Source: Bacteroidales bacterium
Lineage (GTDB): Bacteria; Bacteroidota; Bacteroidia; Bacteroidales; F082
Direction: 5' to 3'
Assembly: GCA_016285355.1 (NCBI GenBank)
Contig: JAEEQP010000061.1
Span: 1-20,893, forward strand
Length of the DNA: 20,893 nt
In this document: positions 7,500 through 15,503 of the stretch, piece by piece
Layout: each line of letters starts with the position of its first letter
Numbering within the stretch: the first letter of the stretch is position 1
The notes under the pieces: generated by a model
The model's input: only the letters and a program-made list of their open reading frames with translations
Database searches by the model: none
What the model was told of the DNA's origin: nothing
Position numbers and translations under genes: made by a program

Positions 7500-7541
7500 A
7501 GCCAAAATCAACATTTTTTATCGATTTTGGCTGAATTTCTA
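7500..7541. repeat. Hairpin immediately after the ATPase stop (right bracket)
   Basis: AGCCAAAATC (7500-7509) pairs with GATTTTGGCT (7523-7532) and the right side continues as GAATTTCTA. Bases 7523-7541 are identical to 5967-5985 (19 bp). It begins 4 bases after the TAA. It could act as a terminator but lacks a U-run. Confidence 0.85.
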
Positions 7542-7652
7542 TTGGCTGTCATCACTTAACTCTTGATTTACTTTTCGCTTCCATATTGCCTGAAACAACC
7601 TTCCAAACGAAGTTCCAAAAGACTGGTTTTTGGGTGTTTATCGAAGTGCTAT

Positions 7653-7979
7653 TCACCTTTGCAACAGCACTTCCGCCGCTCGTAATGCCTCTGGCGTTAT
7701 GCGGTCATTACTGAGCATCTTGGCGATTTCGGTGATACGTTCATCGGCATTCAACACGCGAATGTGCGATTGCGTGCGTTCGCCTTCGTTGTCCTTGTAG
7801 ATGAAGTAATGGTGCTCGGCTTGGCTGGCCACTTGGGGCAGGTGGGTGATGGAGATGAGTTGCAACGCATTGCCCATCTGCCGCATGATGCCTCCGATTT
7901 TGGCCGCCACTTCGCCCGAAACGCCCGTGTCGATTTCGTCGAAGATGAGGGTGGGGATGTAGTTCCAAGATCGGCATTA
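7653..7979 (-). pseudogene. recN: Truncated second copy of the recN 3' end
   Basis: In-frame remnant covering RecN from NYIPTLIFDEID (Walker B) through the THLPQVAS loop to the C-terminus. It has no ATPase N-terminus. The in-frame TAA at 7977-7979 closes it and no start exists except an internal GTG at 7910. Bases 7758-7964 match 9487-9693 in intact recN at 206 of 207 positions (the difference is 7926/9655). The last ~35 residues differ: VLNADERITEIAKMLSNDRI against LLDSKERIQEIAKMLSNDQV. Similarity to recN stops abruptly at 7964/7965. The product would not be functional. Confidence 0.9.
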
Positions 7980-8028
7980 TGAAGAATGCTGTTGGGAAAG
8001 AGGAATAACCTTTTGGTTTACATAATAA

Positions 8029-8058
8029 AAAACCGCTGTCAAGTTGGGCAGCGGTTTT
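8029..8058 (-). terminator. Rho-independent terminator of the serpin gene
   Basis: Perfect 10-bp stem AAAACCGCTG / CAGCGGTTTT with a 10-base loop, 20 bases past the serpin stop. On the minus strand the stem ends in a run of six T. Confidence 0.85.
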
Positions 8059-8078
8059 CTGTTTTGTCGTTGTTTGGA

Positions 8079-9302
8079 TTATTTTCCTGTGTATTTTCCG
8101 ATGAAGAAAATGGCCCCTGTTGATTGCTCGCTGATTACATAGAGAAAGCTACGATCGGCGTGAAACACGGCGTAGGGCAGCTCTGGCTCTTCTCCAACAG
8201 AAGTGGTGGTCATGCCTGTTACCGTAACTGCAGCAGCCTCAGTGCCTTTTTCATCCAATTTTATTTTGGCCACTTGTTTCATGAGTTCGATATAAGTGGG
8301 AACGTTGCAAAACTCGTCGAATTGGGCTTGGTTGGGGGCAAAAGCAGTCGGCATACCAAGTCTTGACATGATTTCCACCAAATTCAAGTTGGTGTTGGTC
8401 TCGAAACGGGGAAGTTTTACGTCGACGATGTGGGTGTACATCTGATGGAGGTTATCATTCCAGCTTTGTCCGTACAATTGGCTAAGGATGTCATCTGTGG
8501 TCTTGCCTTCGTGTGGCAGCATGACGGCCATGCAATAGGCACCGTTGCCGTAGGGCAGGTTGAGTGATTGGTAGGTGTCGTTGTCAGCATAGGAGAGTTC
8601 ACATTCCTGATGCATCATCGGCACCTTGTCGCCATTGTTGAAGGGCTCATCCTTGGTCTCGTTCTTTTTGAATTTCATGCTCCATTCACCTTTGAAATAG
8701 ATGGCATTGAGCAGATAACTCACCGCCTCGGGATCGAATTCGTTTTCCTCAAGGGCTTTCTTGATCATTTGTTCGGTGTGGTCGCTGGCCCATTGGTTGA
8801 TGACATCGAGTGTACGGCCGTCTTTGAAGTCGCGCGATTCGGGCTTGGCATCGTAATAGGTGTTGGCTTTTTCCACGAAAGGAGGTTTCAGCTCGTAGCC
8901 TTGGCCACTGTTGACAAAGATGGTGTTGGCAATCATCACCTTGGTCATTTTATCGAGGGAAGGTGCCTCGGTAAGCATCTTTTTGCAGAAGTCATTGATG
9001 GCATCCGCTCCAGTGTCGCCAAAACCAAGTACGGTATTGATTTCCTGTTGGGTTTGGCCGACAGCTCCGTTGTTGAGCATTCCCAACGAGTAGGTGATGC
9101 TCAGTGGCGAAATGATTTGGCTCCCCTCGTTTTGTGCAGTGCGGAAAAGGTTGAAGGCGAAGTCGTTGTTGTCGCTGACCAACTGTCTCTCGGTATTGGT
9201 CAATTGGATGTCAGCTCTTGGGTTGTCGTTAGCTTTGGGCTCTTTTTTGCAGCTTACTAATACCATCATGACAGCGATGGCAATCAAAATAATCTTTTTC
9301 AT
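8079..9302 (-). CDS. Serpin-family lipoprotein (protease inhibitor)
   Basis: 407 residues from the ATG at 9300-9302; an upstream in-frame ATG at 9326 would put 8 residues before the signal. MKKIILIAIAVMMVLVSC is a lipoprotein signal with lipidation Cys18, so the inhibitor is likely on the cell surface. Full-length serpin fold: the hinge EKGTEAAAVT (351-360), a Gly/Thr-rich reactive loop, then the C-terminal signature FHADRSFLYVI...GAIFFIGKY. By alignment to alpha-1-antitrypsin the scissile bond would be Thr367-Ser368. The small-residue hinge predicts an inhibitory serpin. Lipidated serpins are known in Bacteroidetes (miropin of Tannerella forsythia), so host proteases or the cell's own secreted proteases are plausible targets. 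The gene lies between direct repeats of recN sequence, suggesting later arrival. Confidence 0.92.
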   Translation of the reverse strand: MKKIILIAIAVMMVLVSCKKEPKANDNPRADIQLTNTERQLVSDNNDFAFNLFRTAQNEGSQIISPLSITYSLGMLNNGAVGQTQQEINTVLGFGDTGADAINDFCKKMLTEAPSLDKMTKVMIANTIFVNSGQGYELKPPFVEKANTYYDAKPESRDFKDGRTLDVINQWASDHTEQMIKKALEENEFDPEAVSYLLNAIYFKGEWSMKFKKNETKDEPFNNGDKVPMMHQECELSYADNDTYQSLNLPYGNGAYCMAVMLPHEGKTTDDILSQLYGQSWNDNLHQMYTHIVDVKLPRFETNTNLNLVEIMSRLGMPTAFAPNQAQFDEFCNVPTYIELMKQVAKIKLDEKGTEAAAVTVTGMTTTSVGEEPELPYAVFHADRSFLYVISEQSTGAIFFIGKYTGK

Positions 9303-9384
9303 TGGATGGGTGTTTTGATGATACAATATCGATATTCGCTATTTTAACAGCAAAACAGGAAAAATATTGTATGAAACGGAATTA

Positions 9385-11037
9385 TTATTTTAAAAGTACT
9401 TCAGCAGCCTTTATCGCTTCAGGCGTGACTTGGTCATTGCTGAGCATCTTAGCGATTTCCTGGATGCGCTCCTTGGAATCCAACAGGCGAATGTGCGATT
9501 GCGTGCGTTCGCCTTCGTTGTCCTTGTAGATGAAGTAATGGTGCTCGGCTTGGCTGGCCACTTGGGGCAGGTGGGTGATGGAGATGAGTTGCAACGCATT
9601 GCCCATCTGCCGCATGATGCCTCCGATTTTGGCCGCCACTTCGCCCGAAACGCCTGTGTCGATTTCGTCGAAGATGAGGGTGGGGATGTAGTTGTAGCTC
9701 GAAACGGCGCTCTTGATGGAGAGCATCAATCTTGATAACTCGCCGCCCGAGGCCACACGACGGATGTCGTCGGGGTCAATGCCTTTGTTGGCGGAGAAGA
9801 GGAAACGGATTTCATCACTGCCTTTGCTACCAAAGCTTTCCTGACGCTCCACGCTGACTTGGAACTGTGCAAACGGCATGGCCAACTGCCGTACCAATAC
9901 CATGACTTTCTCGCCAAAAGCCACTGCGGCTTGGCAACGTTTGTCGTGTAGGGCTTTGGCAAGGCTGGATAGTTGTTTCTCGCTGGCTTTCAGCTCCTTT
10001 TCGGCTTGGGCAATGGCCTCGTCGATGTTCTCGAAGGCATTCACTTTTTCCTTCAGGCTGTCGCGCAAGGCGATGAGCTCTTCAAAACTGCCGACGCGGT
10101 GCTTCATCATCAGGCGGCTGAGCAGGTCGTAGCGTTCTTGAAGGCTTTGCAGCTGCCCTTCGTCGAATTGGGTCTCGTCTTCCTTGCGGCGTAGGTCGTA
10201 GGCGATGTCTTTCAGCTCCACTTTCAGGTTCTCGATGCGGTCTTGCAGGTTTTCCGTGTCAGGCAAGAGGTGTTTCAGACGCGAAAGGGCAGAAGACAAC
10301 GCATTGACTTGCCCCAAAATGGCATTCTCCGAGTCATCCAGCAGACCATTGGCGGTAACGAGCAAGGTCTTGATTTCCTCGGCATTCTCCATCACGCTGA
10401 GGGTCTGCTCGATGTCAGCATATTCGTCTTCTTTCAAATCGGCCTTGTCGAGTTCGTCCAACTGGAATTTCAGGTAGTCGTTTTCGGCGGTGTTTTTGGT
10501 CGCCATCTCTTTCAGCTCGTTCAACTTCCGCTTGAGGGTGTTGTAGTGGCCGTATTCCGTTTGGTAATCAGCAAGATGGTTGCTGTTTTGAGCGATTTCG
10601 TCCAAGAGTTTCAACTGAAAATCGGCATCTGTGAGCAGGAGGGAGTCGTGTTGTGAGTGGATGTCAACCAATTGGCTTCCGATTTCTTTCATCGTCTGCA
10701 AAGCCACAGGCGTATCGTTGATGAAGGCACGGCTTTTCTTCTGCGGGTTGAGTTCGCGGCGGAAAATGCACTCGGTCTCAAAATCAAGGTCGTTTGTCTC
10801 AAATAAGGGTCTCAGGTTCTCGTCATTGAGCGCAAACTGGGCTTCCACCACACATTTCTTGTCCTTGTCGTAAAGCACGTTGGTGTCGGCACGGTCGCCC
10901 AAGGCAAAACCCAAGGCACCAAGCAAGATGGACTTGCCCGCGCCTGTTTCGCCTGTAATGACATTGAAACCTGACTCAAAACTGACACTCAGTTCGTCAA
11001 TCAAGGCATAATTACTGATGTGCAGTTGTTTGAGCAT
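9385..11037 (-). CDS. recN: DNA repair ATPase RecN
   Basis: 550 residues, normal length for RecN, an SMC-like protein that helps repair double-strand breaks. Walker A GETGAGKS (29-36), a long central coiled-coil region (about 155-370), ABC signature SGGELSR (430-436), Walker B LIFDEID (454-460), and THLPQVA (488-494) with the switch His489. ATG start with MLKQLHISNYALIDE, the usual RecN N-terminus. It lies 14 bases after DUF4835, as in many Bacteroidetes. The last ~35 residues differ from those in the remnant at 7653, and sequence from Walker B into the linker is almost identical to the remnant. This suggests that recN's 3' end was exchanged by recombination. The protein looks intact and functional. 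Confidence 0.95.
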   Translation of the reverse strand: MLKQLHISNYALIDELSVSFESGFNVITGETGAGKSILLGALGFALGDRADTNVLYDKDKKCVVEAQFALNDENLRPLFETNDLDFETECIFRRELNPQKKSRAFINDTPVALQTMKEIGSQLVDIHSQHDSLLLTDADFQLKLLDEIAQNSNHLADYQTEYGHYNTLKRKLNELKEMATKNTAENDYLKFQLDELDKADLKEDEYADIEQTLSVMENAEEIKTLLVTANGLLDDSENAILGQVNALSSALSRLKHLLPDTENLQDRIENLKVELKDIAYDLRRKEDETQFDEGQLQSLQERYDLLSRLMMKHRVGSFEELIALRDSLKEKVNAFENIDEAIAQAEKELKASEKQLSSLAKALHDKRCQAAVAFGEKVMVLVRQLAMPFAQFQVSVERQESFGSKGSDEIRFLFSANKGIDPDDIRRVASGGELSRLMLSIKSAVSSYNYIPTLIFDEIDTGVSGEVAAKIGGIMRQMGNALQLISITHLPQVASQAEHHYFIYKDNEGERTQSHIRLLDSKERIQEIAKMLSNDQVTPEAIKAAEVLLK

Positions 11038-11051
11038 AAAGGAAAGACTTG

Positions 11052-11975
11052 TTAATAGCCTTTGTTTTGCAACATTTCATCGTATCTCGACGATTGCGAG
11101 GGGTCGATGGCTTTCATGACGTTGGCGGCCTCGGTCCTGACTTTCATGTCGCCTTGCGAGAAGACTTGGATGATTTCGTCGCGTTTGCTTTCAACGAGAA
11201 GTTGCAGGAAATAGCTCATGGAGTTGCGCTCGTAGACATTTCTCAGCTGCATAATAGCACCGAGGATGGCTTCGCGGCCTTGTTCCTGCTTTTCTGACAT
11301 CACGTCGAGTCCCTGGCGGTGATAGTCGTAAATGAACTGGCGCAAGGGCTGATAGGTGGCATTGTTGATTTCGTTGATGAGGGCGTAACGGTTTTGCCTG
11401 CCTGTGGTGCTCCAACCATTGTCAGCTTTTGGGTCCGAAGGCTGAGGTGCTGTTTTGGCTATGTTTTCAGCAATGGCAAAAAACGGGTCGCCGCCATTGG
11501 GTGAGAAGGAGTCGAAGTCCAAGCCCAAGAAAACATAAACGTAGAAGCCTATGGTACTGGTGATGTCGTTGATGAAAGTATTGGGGTTGAAATCGAGGGC
11601 CTGGCCGTCGGTGTATTCGAAATAGAACTTTCGGTCGATGTAGTTGAACAAGGGCGTGCTGTAGTTCGACTTGTAGACAGGGCGACGCAGTGCCAAGTTG
11701 ATTTCAGCCGAGAAGTAATTATTATCTCTGCTCTTCACATCCACAAGCATCGAGCATTCGATTTTCTCGGCCTGCTTGAAGTTGATTTCCGTGAATTTGG
11801 TGTTGTTGATGAACTCGTAAAGGGAGTTTTGCAGGTTTTGGAAGATGGTTTTGTCGCTGCCTTCCACCTTGTTCGAAATGACGCGGACATCGCATTGCAG
11901 CTCCTGCGATTGCAAACTGCTTGCGCTCAGAAGGCATCCGAAGAGGATCAACAGTGTCGTCAAGGTCTTTTTCAT
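11052..11975 (-). CDS. DUF4835 family exported protein
   Basis: About 307 residues from the ATG at 11973-11975, chosen over an upstream GTG at 11996 because GGGAG precedes it at suitable spacing and it begins a clean signal peptide (MKKTLTTLLILFGCLLSASS). The mature start LQCDVRVISNKVEGSDKTIF and the motifs FTEINFK, YFSAEINLALRRPVY and VYVFLGLDFDSFSPNGGD are typical of DUF4835, found across Bacteroidetes next to recN. The biochemical function is unknown; the cluster with BamD suggests a periplasmic or envelope role. Neighbours are rpoZ-like 24 bases upstream and recN 14 bases downstream. coaBC, often found just before this gene, is absent here. Confidence 0.88.
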   Translation of the reverse strand: MKKTLTTLLILFGCLLSASSLQSQELQCDVRVISNKVEGSDKTIFQNLQNSLYEFINNTKFTEINFKQAEKIECSMLVDVKSRDNNYFSAEINLALRRPVYKSNYSTPLFNYIDRKFYFEYTDGQALDFNPNTFINDITSTIGFYVYVFLGLDFDSFSPNGGDPFFAIAENIAKTAPQPSDPKADNGWSTTGRQNRYALINEINNATYQPLRQFIYDYHRQGLDVMSEKQEQGREAILGAIMQLRNVYERNSMSYFLQLLVESKRDEIIQVFSQGDMKVRTEAANVMKAIDPSQSSRYDEMLQNKGY

Positions 11976-11999
11976 GGCGTCTCCCTTCTTTGTCACGGA

Positions 12000-12338
12000 T
12001 TAAAAGGCCTCTTGGTTCTCTTTGGCAGGATTGCGGAAATAAATCTGATCGTTCAGAAATTCGTGGATGGCAATCAAAGTGGGCTTGGGAAGGCGTTCGT
12101 AGAACTTGGCGATTTCGATCTGCTCCTTGTTTTCAAACACTTCTTCGAGGCTGTCGTTGGTGGCCGAGGCAAAAGATTCAATCTTCTCGTTGAGTTCGGC
12201 CTTCATTTCCGAGGCAATCTGGTTAGCCCTGATGGAAAGGATGGCGACGGTCTCATAAATGTTGCCTGTGCCTTTGTAGAACTGGTCTTTCTGACGGGTG
12301 ACCACCGTCGTTTCGGTCTTAATCTTCTTGAAATCCAT
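12000..12338 (-). CDS. rpoZ: RNA polymerase omega subunit-like protein
   Basis: 112 residues from the ATG at 12336-12338; an upstream in-frame ATG at 12440 lies inside bamD and is rejected. Motifs GNIYETVAILSIRANQI, SLEEVFENKEQIEIAKFYERLPKPT and IYFRNP match the Bacteroidetes RpoZ/Rpb6-type proteins. Omega helps assemble and stabilise RNA polymerase. Only 2 bases separate it from the bamD stop, so the genes are almost certainly co-transcribed. This is the usual Bacteroidetes position, between bamD and coaBC/DUF4835. Confidence 0.85.
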   Translation of the reverse strand: MDFKKIKTETTVVTRQKDQFYKGTGNIYETVAILSIRANQIASEMKAELNEKIESFASATNDSLEEVFENKEQIEIAKFYERLPKPTLIAIHEFLNDQIYFRNPAKENQEAF

Positions 12339-12340
12339 GG

Positions 12341-13138
12341 TTATTTTATGTTTTCTAATTTCTTTCTTGCTTTGTTGGCAATGCCTTGAGCGTCTGGCAG
12401 ATATTTGCTGTCGGGATAGAGATAGGAAAGCGTGTTGCACTGCTCGACGCAGGATTCGTAACGCTCGCGCTGCTTCTCGGTGATGCTGTTTTCGGCATAG
12501 TCGTAATAGGTCTTCGCCATGTCGAACAGAATCTCCTCGCGGTGCAAGGTGTTGGGGTATTTCTTCAGCATGTTCTCAAACGAGGTGATGGCCGCGCTGT
12601 AGTTTTCCATGCGGTAATAGAGTCGGCAGACATTGTAGTCTTTCTCCTCCAGCTTGTCGTTGAGGTCGGTCAGCAGGGCATTGACGCGGCTCAGGCTGTC
12701 GCTTTTGGGATATTTTTCGGCGAAATCCTTCAATTGCTTGATGGCAGTGTACGTACTGGTCTGGTCTAATCCCGGCTCAGGCGAAAGCATGTAACTGCAA
12801 TAGGCACTCATGTAAGCCGCTTTCTCGGCATTTTTGGAGAAGGGGTAGGTTTGCACGAAGCGGTTATAGTAGTAACTGGCAATTTCGTAGTCGTTCTGAT
12901 AATAGTAACATTGCGCGGTCTTGTAAGTGATGGACTCGCCTCTCGGGGTGTTGCGGAACGAGGCCTGAAGCAGGTCGAACAACTGCAAAGCGTGATTGTA
13001 ATCGCCTCGTTCATAGTAGTCTACGGCCACTTCGTACTTCATCTCATTGTCGGTGCTTTTCACCATGCGGTTGAAATCATCGCACGAAGTGAAGGCTACA
13101 AGACCCAAAATTGCCAATATCAAAAGCCTATTTTTCAT
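12341..13138 (-). CDS. bamD: Outer membrane assembly lipoprotein BamD
   Basis: 265 residues. MKNRLLILAILGLVAFTSC is a lipoprotein signal with lipidation Cys19. TPR-like helical repeats follow: YEVAVDYYERGDYNHALQLF, then YYYQNDYEIASYYYNRFVQTYP and ITSFENMLKKYPNTLHREEI, typical of BamD (YfiO). BamD is part of the complex that inserts beta-barrel proteins in the outer membrane. It is the first gene of the cluster. A -7 box lies only 8 bases before the ATG, which implies a very short 5' leader. Confidence 0.92.
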   Translation of the reverse strand: MKNRLLILAILGLVAFTSCDDFNRMVKSTDNEMKYEVAVDYYERGDYNHALQLFDLLQASFRNTPRGESITYKTAQCYYYQNDYEIASYYYNRFVQTYPFSKNAEKAAYMSAYCSYMLSPEPGLDQTSTYTAIKQLKDFAEKYPKSDSLSRVNALLTDLNDKLEEKDYNVCRLYYRMENYSAAITSFENMLKKYPNTLHREEILFDMAKTYYDYAENSITEKQRERYESCVEQCNTLSYLYPDSKYLPDAQGIANKARKKLENIK

Positions 13139-13145
13139 CGGGCTG

Positions 13146-13153
13146 CAAAATTA
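13146..13153 (-). promoter_or_regulatory. Candidate -7 box (TAATTTTG) of the bamD cluster
   Basis: Exact TAnnTTTG match on the minus strand, ending 7 bases before the bamD ATG. Transcription would start within a few bases of the start codon, so the message would be nearly leaderless. Confidence 0.5.
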
Positions 13154-13188
13154 CTCATTTTTGGGTTATTAACGAGAGGTTTTCGTTA

Positions 13189-15495
13189 TTATTTTTCAAT
13201 GACGAGTTTTTCGACGTGACTACCGCTTTCGTTCCAAAGATGCAGTAAGTAGATTCCTTGCGTCAGGCCGCTGGCTTCGATTTGCGTTTTGCCCTCGGTT
13301 TTGCCTGAAAGCACGCACTGACCGAGTGCATCGTAAAGCGCATAATCCGCCCTGCTGTTGGATTCAATGGTAAAGCTGTTTTTGCAAGGGTTAGGATAGA
13401 TTTTTGCGGTTGCTGAATCCTTTTCATCTATTGCCTCTCCACCGATACAGGTCACCGTGGCTACCCAGCCGAAAAAGTTGATGTACATGTCGGAACTGAA
13501 GGTGAAAGTCAAGGCACCTAAGGGATTGGTTGCGATAATGCTGTCAGGGAGTTCCGAGCCTGAAAAACTGCCGATGAGTGGGCAGTTTATGCTGGCACCG
13601 TCATAGACAGAAAGTACATCGGCATTAGGTTGGGTTTTGAACTTGAGGAAATTGATGCTGATTTTTTGGTCGCTGTTTTCCGGACGCAAGGTCAGCTTGT
13701 AGTTTTCATTGCCTTTGTAATGTCCGCAGTCGCCACCGGAGGGGAGAAATAGCCCTCGACAATCAGTAAGTGTCATGTCGCCGTTGTGGATGGGGATGGC
13801 GTGATACACATCCATCAACTCGTTTTTGGTGATGGTATGGGTTTGTCCATTAGCATCGGTGACGGTGAGTTTGACATCGAACAATCCTGGTGTTTCGTAA
13901 ACCACGATGGGATTGCGCTCAGTGGAGGTGGCAGGGGTGCCGCCTTCAAACTGCCATTCCCAATTCACAATGCGCAAGCCTTTGCTGAGGTCGTTAAACC
14001 TGACAGGTAACCCTACCGTGACCAATTCCCTCTCGGTGTCAAAATCGGCCAACAGAGGTGTGTCGGCGATGGGTGAGAGTTGTACATTTTGCGTCACGGC
14101 TTGGTTGTCGCTAATGGTAATGGTAAATGTCTGTGGTTCATAACCGTAAGCGGAATAGGTTACATTGTAGGTGCCGCCTTTGATGGGACGGTGGTAGTCG
14201 CCCGCGGGCAAATGTGAACTGACTTCCGAGCCGTGATGGTCATGTCCCACAATGCTCACTGTGGCCTCAATGGGTGCTCCGGTTTCGGCGTCGGTGATGG
14301 TGCCGTGTATACCGTTGAGACACTGCTCCATATAGCTTAACAAACTGTTGTGGTTGAAGTTCCAATACATGGGCATCTGTGTGGCATTCGGTGTGTAGAC
14401 GCGGGAAAGCTCGATGGTGACCTCACGGCATTGCTGGTAGTAGTTCATATAGTCTTGGCGGCCTCCGCTAATCATGTACCAGTTGCAACCGCGTACGATG
14501 CCATCGTTGAAGTAGGTCATGTAGGTCGAGTCAGTGGCATAGCAGGCTTCATGAACAAGGTCGGCGTATTCGCGGCTGACCATCTCCCACCAAGCGTCGT
14601 CGGCAGAAGGCTGGGTGAGGTTGTCCCAAGGGTAGTTCACCACTTCGGAACCGGTGTGAAAATTGGCGGCCATGGTGAACTTGTAGTCTTGCGCAAGATT
14701 CATAAGCCATTGGGTTTCATCCTGATAACACCAGTCACCATCAGGATGTGGACCAGCAACGAAGTCGGGATAATGGCGGTTGAGTTCCACATCATTGGCA
14801 TTGTTGCGACGCGCACCATAAACGGTGCTGTTGCTGCTGTAGTAAGTACCGTCAGGGTTGGTGTTGGGACAGATGAAAATGTCCAAGTTGTTGACCAAGT
14901 TCAAGATACGTTCGTCATCGCTGGTGCAAAGCTCGTCAATGAGATGGAGCATCAGCATATAGCCTGTGGTCTCGTCGCCGTGCATAGTTGAGGTGTAGAG
15001 GAAACGCGGCTTGCCTTCGGGATGTCCATCGTTGATGCGGCAAAACATGAGTTTTCGGCCACTGTCCAAGGTGCCGAGCTCAAAATAGGTACAGCGTTCG
15101 GGATGTTCGGCGGCAAATTGCTGCATCATGCTTTCGTAGGCTTCGTAGGTCGGATAGGCATCCCAGTCGTATGCCTCGCGGTAGCTGCCATCCCACATGA
15201 TGGGCGTTTCGAGCATCGAAGGTGGAGTTTGCAGCTTGGGCTGATAACCTTTCGAAAGCAAAATCTCGTACTGGTTCTGGTTGGCGTAGCAGATCACGGT
15301 CTTTCCGTCTGTGTTGGCCACGGAGCAAATATCACTGATAGTCTGAATTTCATTGGGTTGGTCGACCGTGAGGGTGAAGAAATACTCTCCACGGCTTCGC
15401 ATGAGTTGCTCCAAATCCTTTTGGCTGTTTTGGGCCAATAGGCTACCGCAAACTGTCATGGCAAGGATGACCAGGAAACGCTGCAAATACCTCAT
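13189..15495 (-). CDS. Secreted M14 zinc carboxypeptidase with PKD, CUB-like and T9SS domains (768 aa)
   Basis: Signal peptide to about residue 22 (MRYLQRFLVILAMTVCGSLLAQ). The M14 domain spans about 105-395: zinc ligands H172 and E175 (MHGDE) and H280 (ANFHTG), substrate motif NTNPDGT, and catalytic Glu362 in REVTIELS. Then come a carboxypeptidase regulatory-like domain (GIHGTITDAETG, 396 to ~475), a PKD domain (about 483-560, WEWQFEGG), a CUB-like domain (about 575-683) and a T9SS type A domain (YPNP at 700-703, ending VEKLVIEK). It should remove C-terminal residues from peptides outside the cell, like P. gingivalis CPG70. It lies 8 bases after a paralog and is probably in one operon with it. 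Confidence 0.93.
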   Translation of the reverse strand: MRYLQRFLVILAMTVCGSLLAQNSQKDLEQLMRSRGEYFFTLTVDQPNEIQTISDICSVANTDGKTVICYANQNQYEILLSKGYQPKLQTPPSMLETPIMWDGSYREAYDWDAYPTYEAYESMMQQFAAEHPERCTYFELGTLDSGRKLMFCRINDGHPEGKPRFLYTSTMHGDETTGYMLMLHLIDELCTSDDERILNLVNNLDIFICPNTNPDGTYYSSNSTVYGARRNNANDVELNRHYPDFVAGPHPDGDWCYQDETQWLMNLAQDYKFTMAANFHTGSEVVNYPWDNLTQPSADDAWWEMVSREYADLVHEACYATDSTYMTYFNDGIVRGCNWYMISGGRQDYMNYYQQCREVTIELSRVYTPNATQMPMYWNFNHNSLLSYMEQCLNGIHGTITDAETGAPIEATVSIVGHDHHGSEVSSHLPAGDYHRPIKGGTYNVTYSAYGYEPQTFTITISDNQAVTQNVQLSPIADTPLLADFDTERELVTVGLPVRFNDLSKGLRIVNWEWQFEGGTPATSTERNPIVVYETPGLFDVKLTVTDANGQTHTITKNELMDVYHAIPIHNGDMTLTDCRGLFLPSGGDCGHYKGNENYKLTLRPENSDQKISINFLKFKTQPNADVLSVYDGASINCPLIGSFSGSELPDSIIATNPLGALTFTFSSDMYINFFGWVATVTCIGGEAIDEKDSATAKIYPNPCKNSFTIESNSRADYALYDALGQCVLSGKTEGKTQIEASGLTQGIYLLHLWNESGSHVEKLVIEK

Positions 15496-15503
15496 TTTGA
15501 GCC

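Larger units (their letters stand above)
7758..9693. repeat. 207-bp direct repeats (7758-7964 and 9487-9693) flanking the serpin gene
   Basis: Two direct copies offset by 1729 bases with a single mismatch. They lie in the recN remnant and the intact recN and enclose the serpin gene with its terminator. Recombination between them would excise a 1729-bp circle and leave an intact recN with the left-hand tail. Confidence 0.9.

Noticed and set aside
7653..7910. Possible small gene starting at an internal GTG in the recN remnant
   Set aside because: It is only the last part of RecN without Walker A; the start is an ordinary Val codon of the RecN frame.
8568..9260. Plus-strand open frame opposite the serpin gene
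   Set aside because: Antisense shadow of a full-length serpin; no start signal or recognisable domain.
9303..9326. Upstream start of the serpin at 9326
   Set aside because: It would place MYHQNTHP before a normal lipoprotein signal; the ATG at 9302 begins the signal directly.
12339..12440. Upstream extension of the rpoZ-like gene to an ATG at 12440
   Set aside because: It lies inside bamD and adds 34 residues unlike the family; the ATG at 12338 fits homologs and sits 2 bases after the bamD stop.
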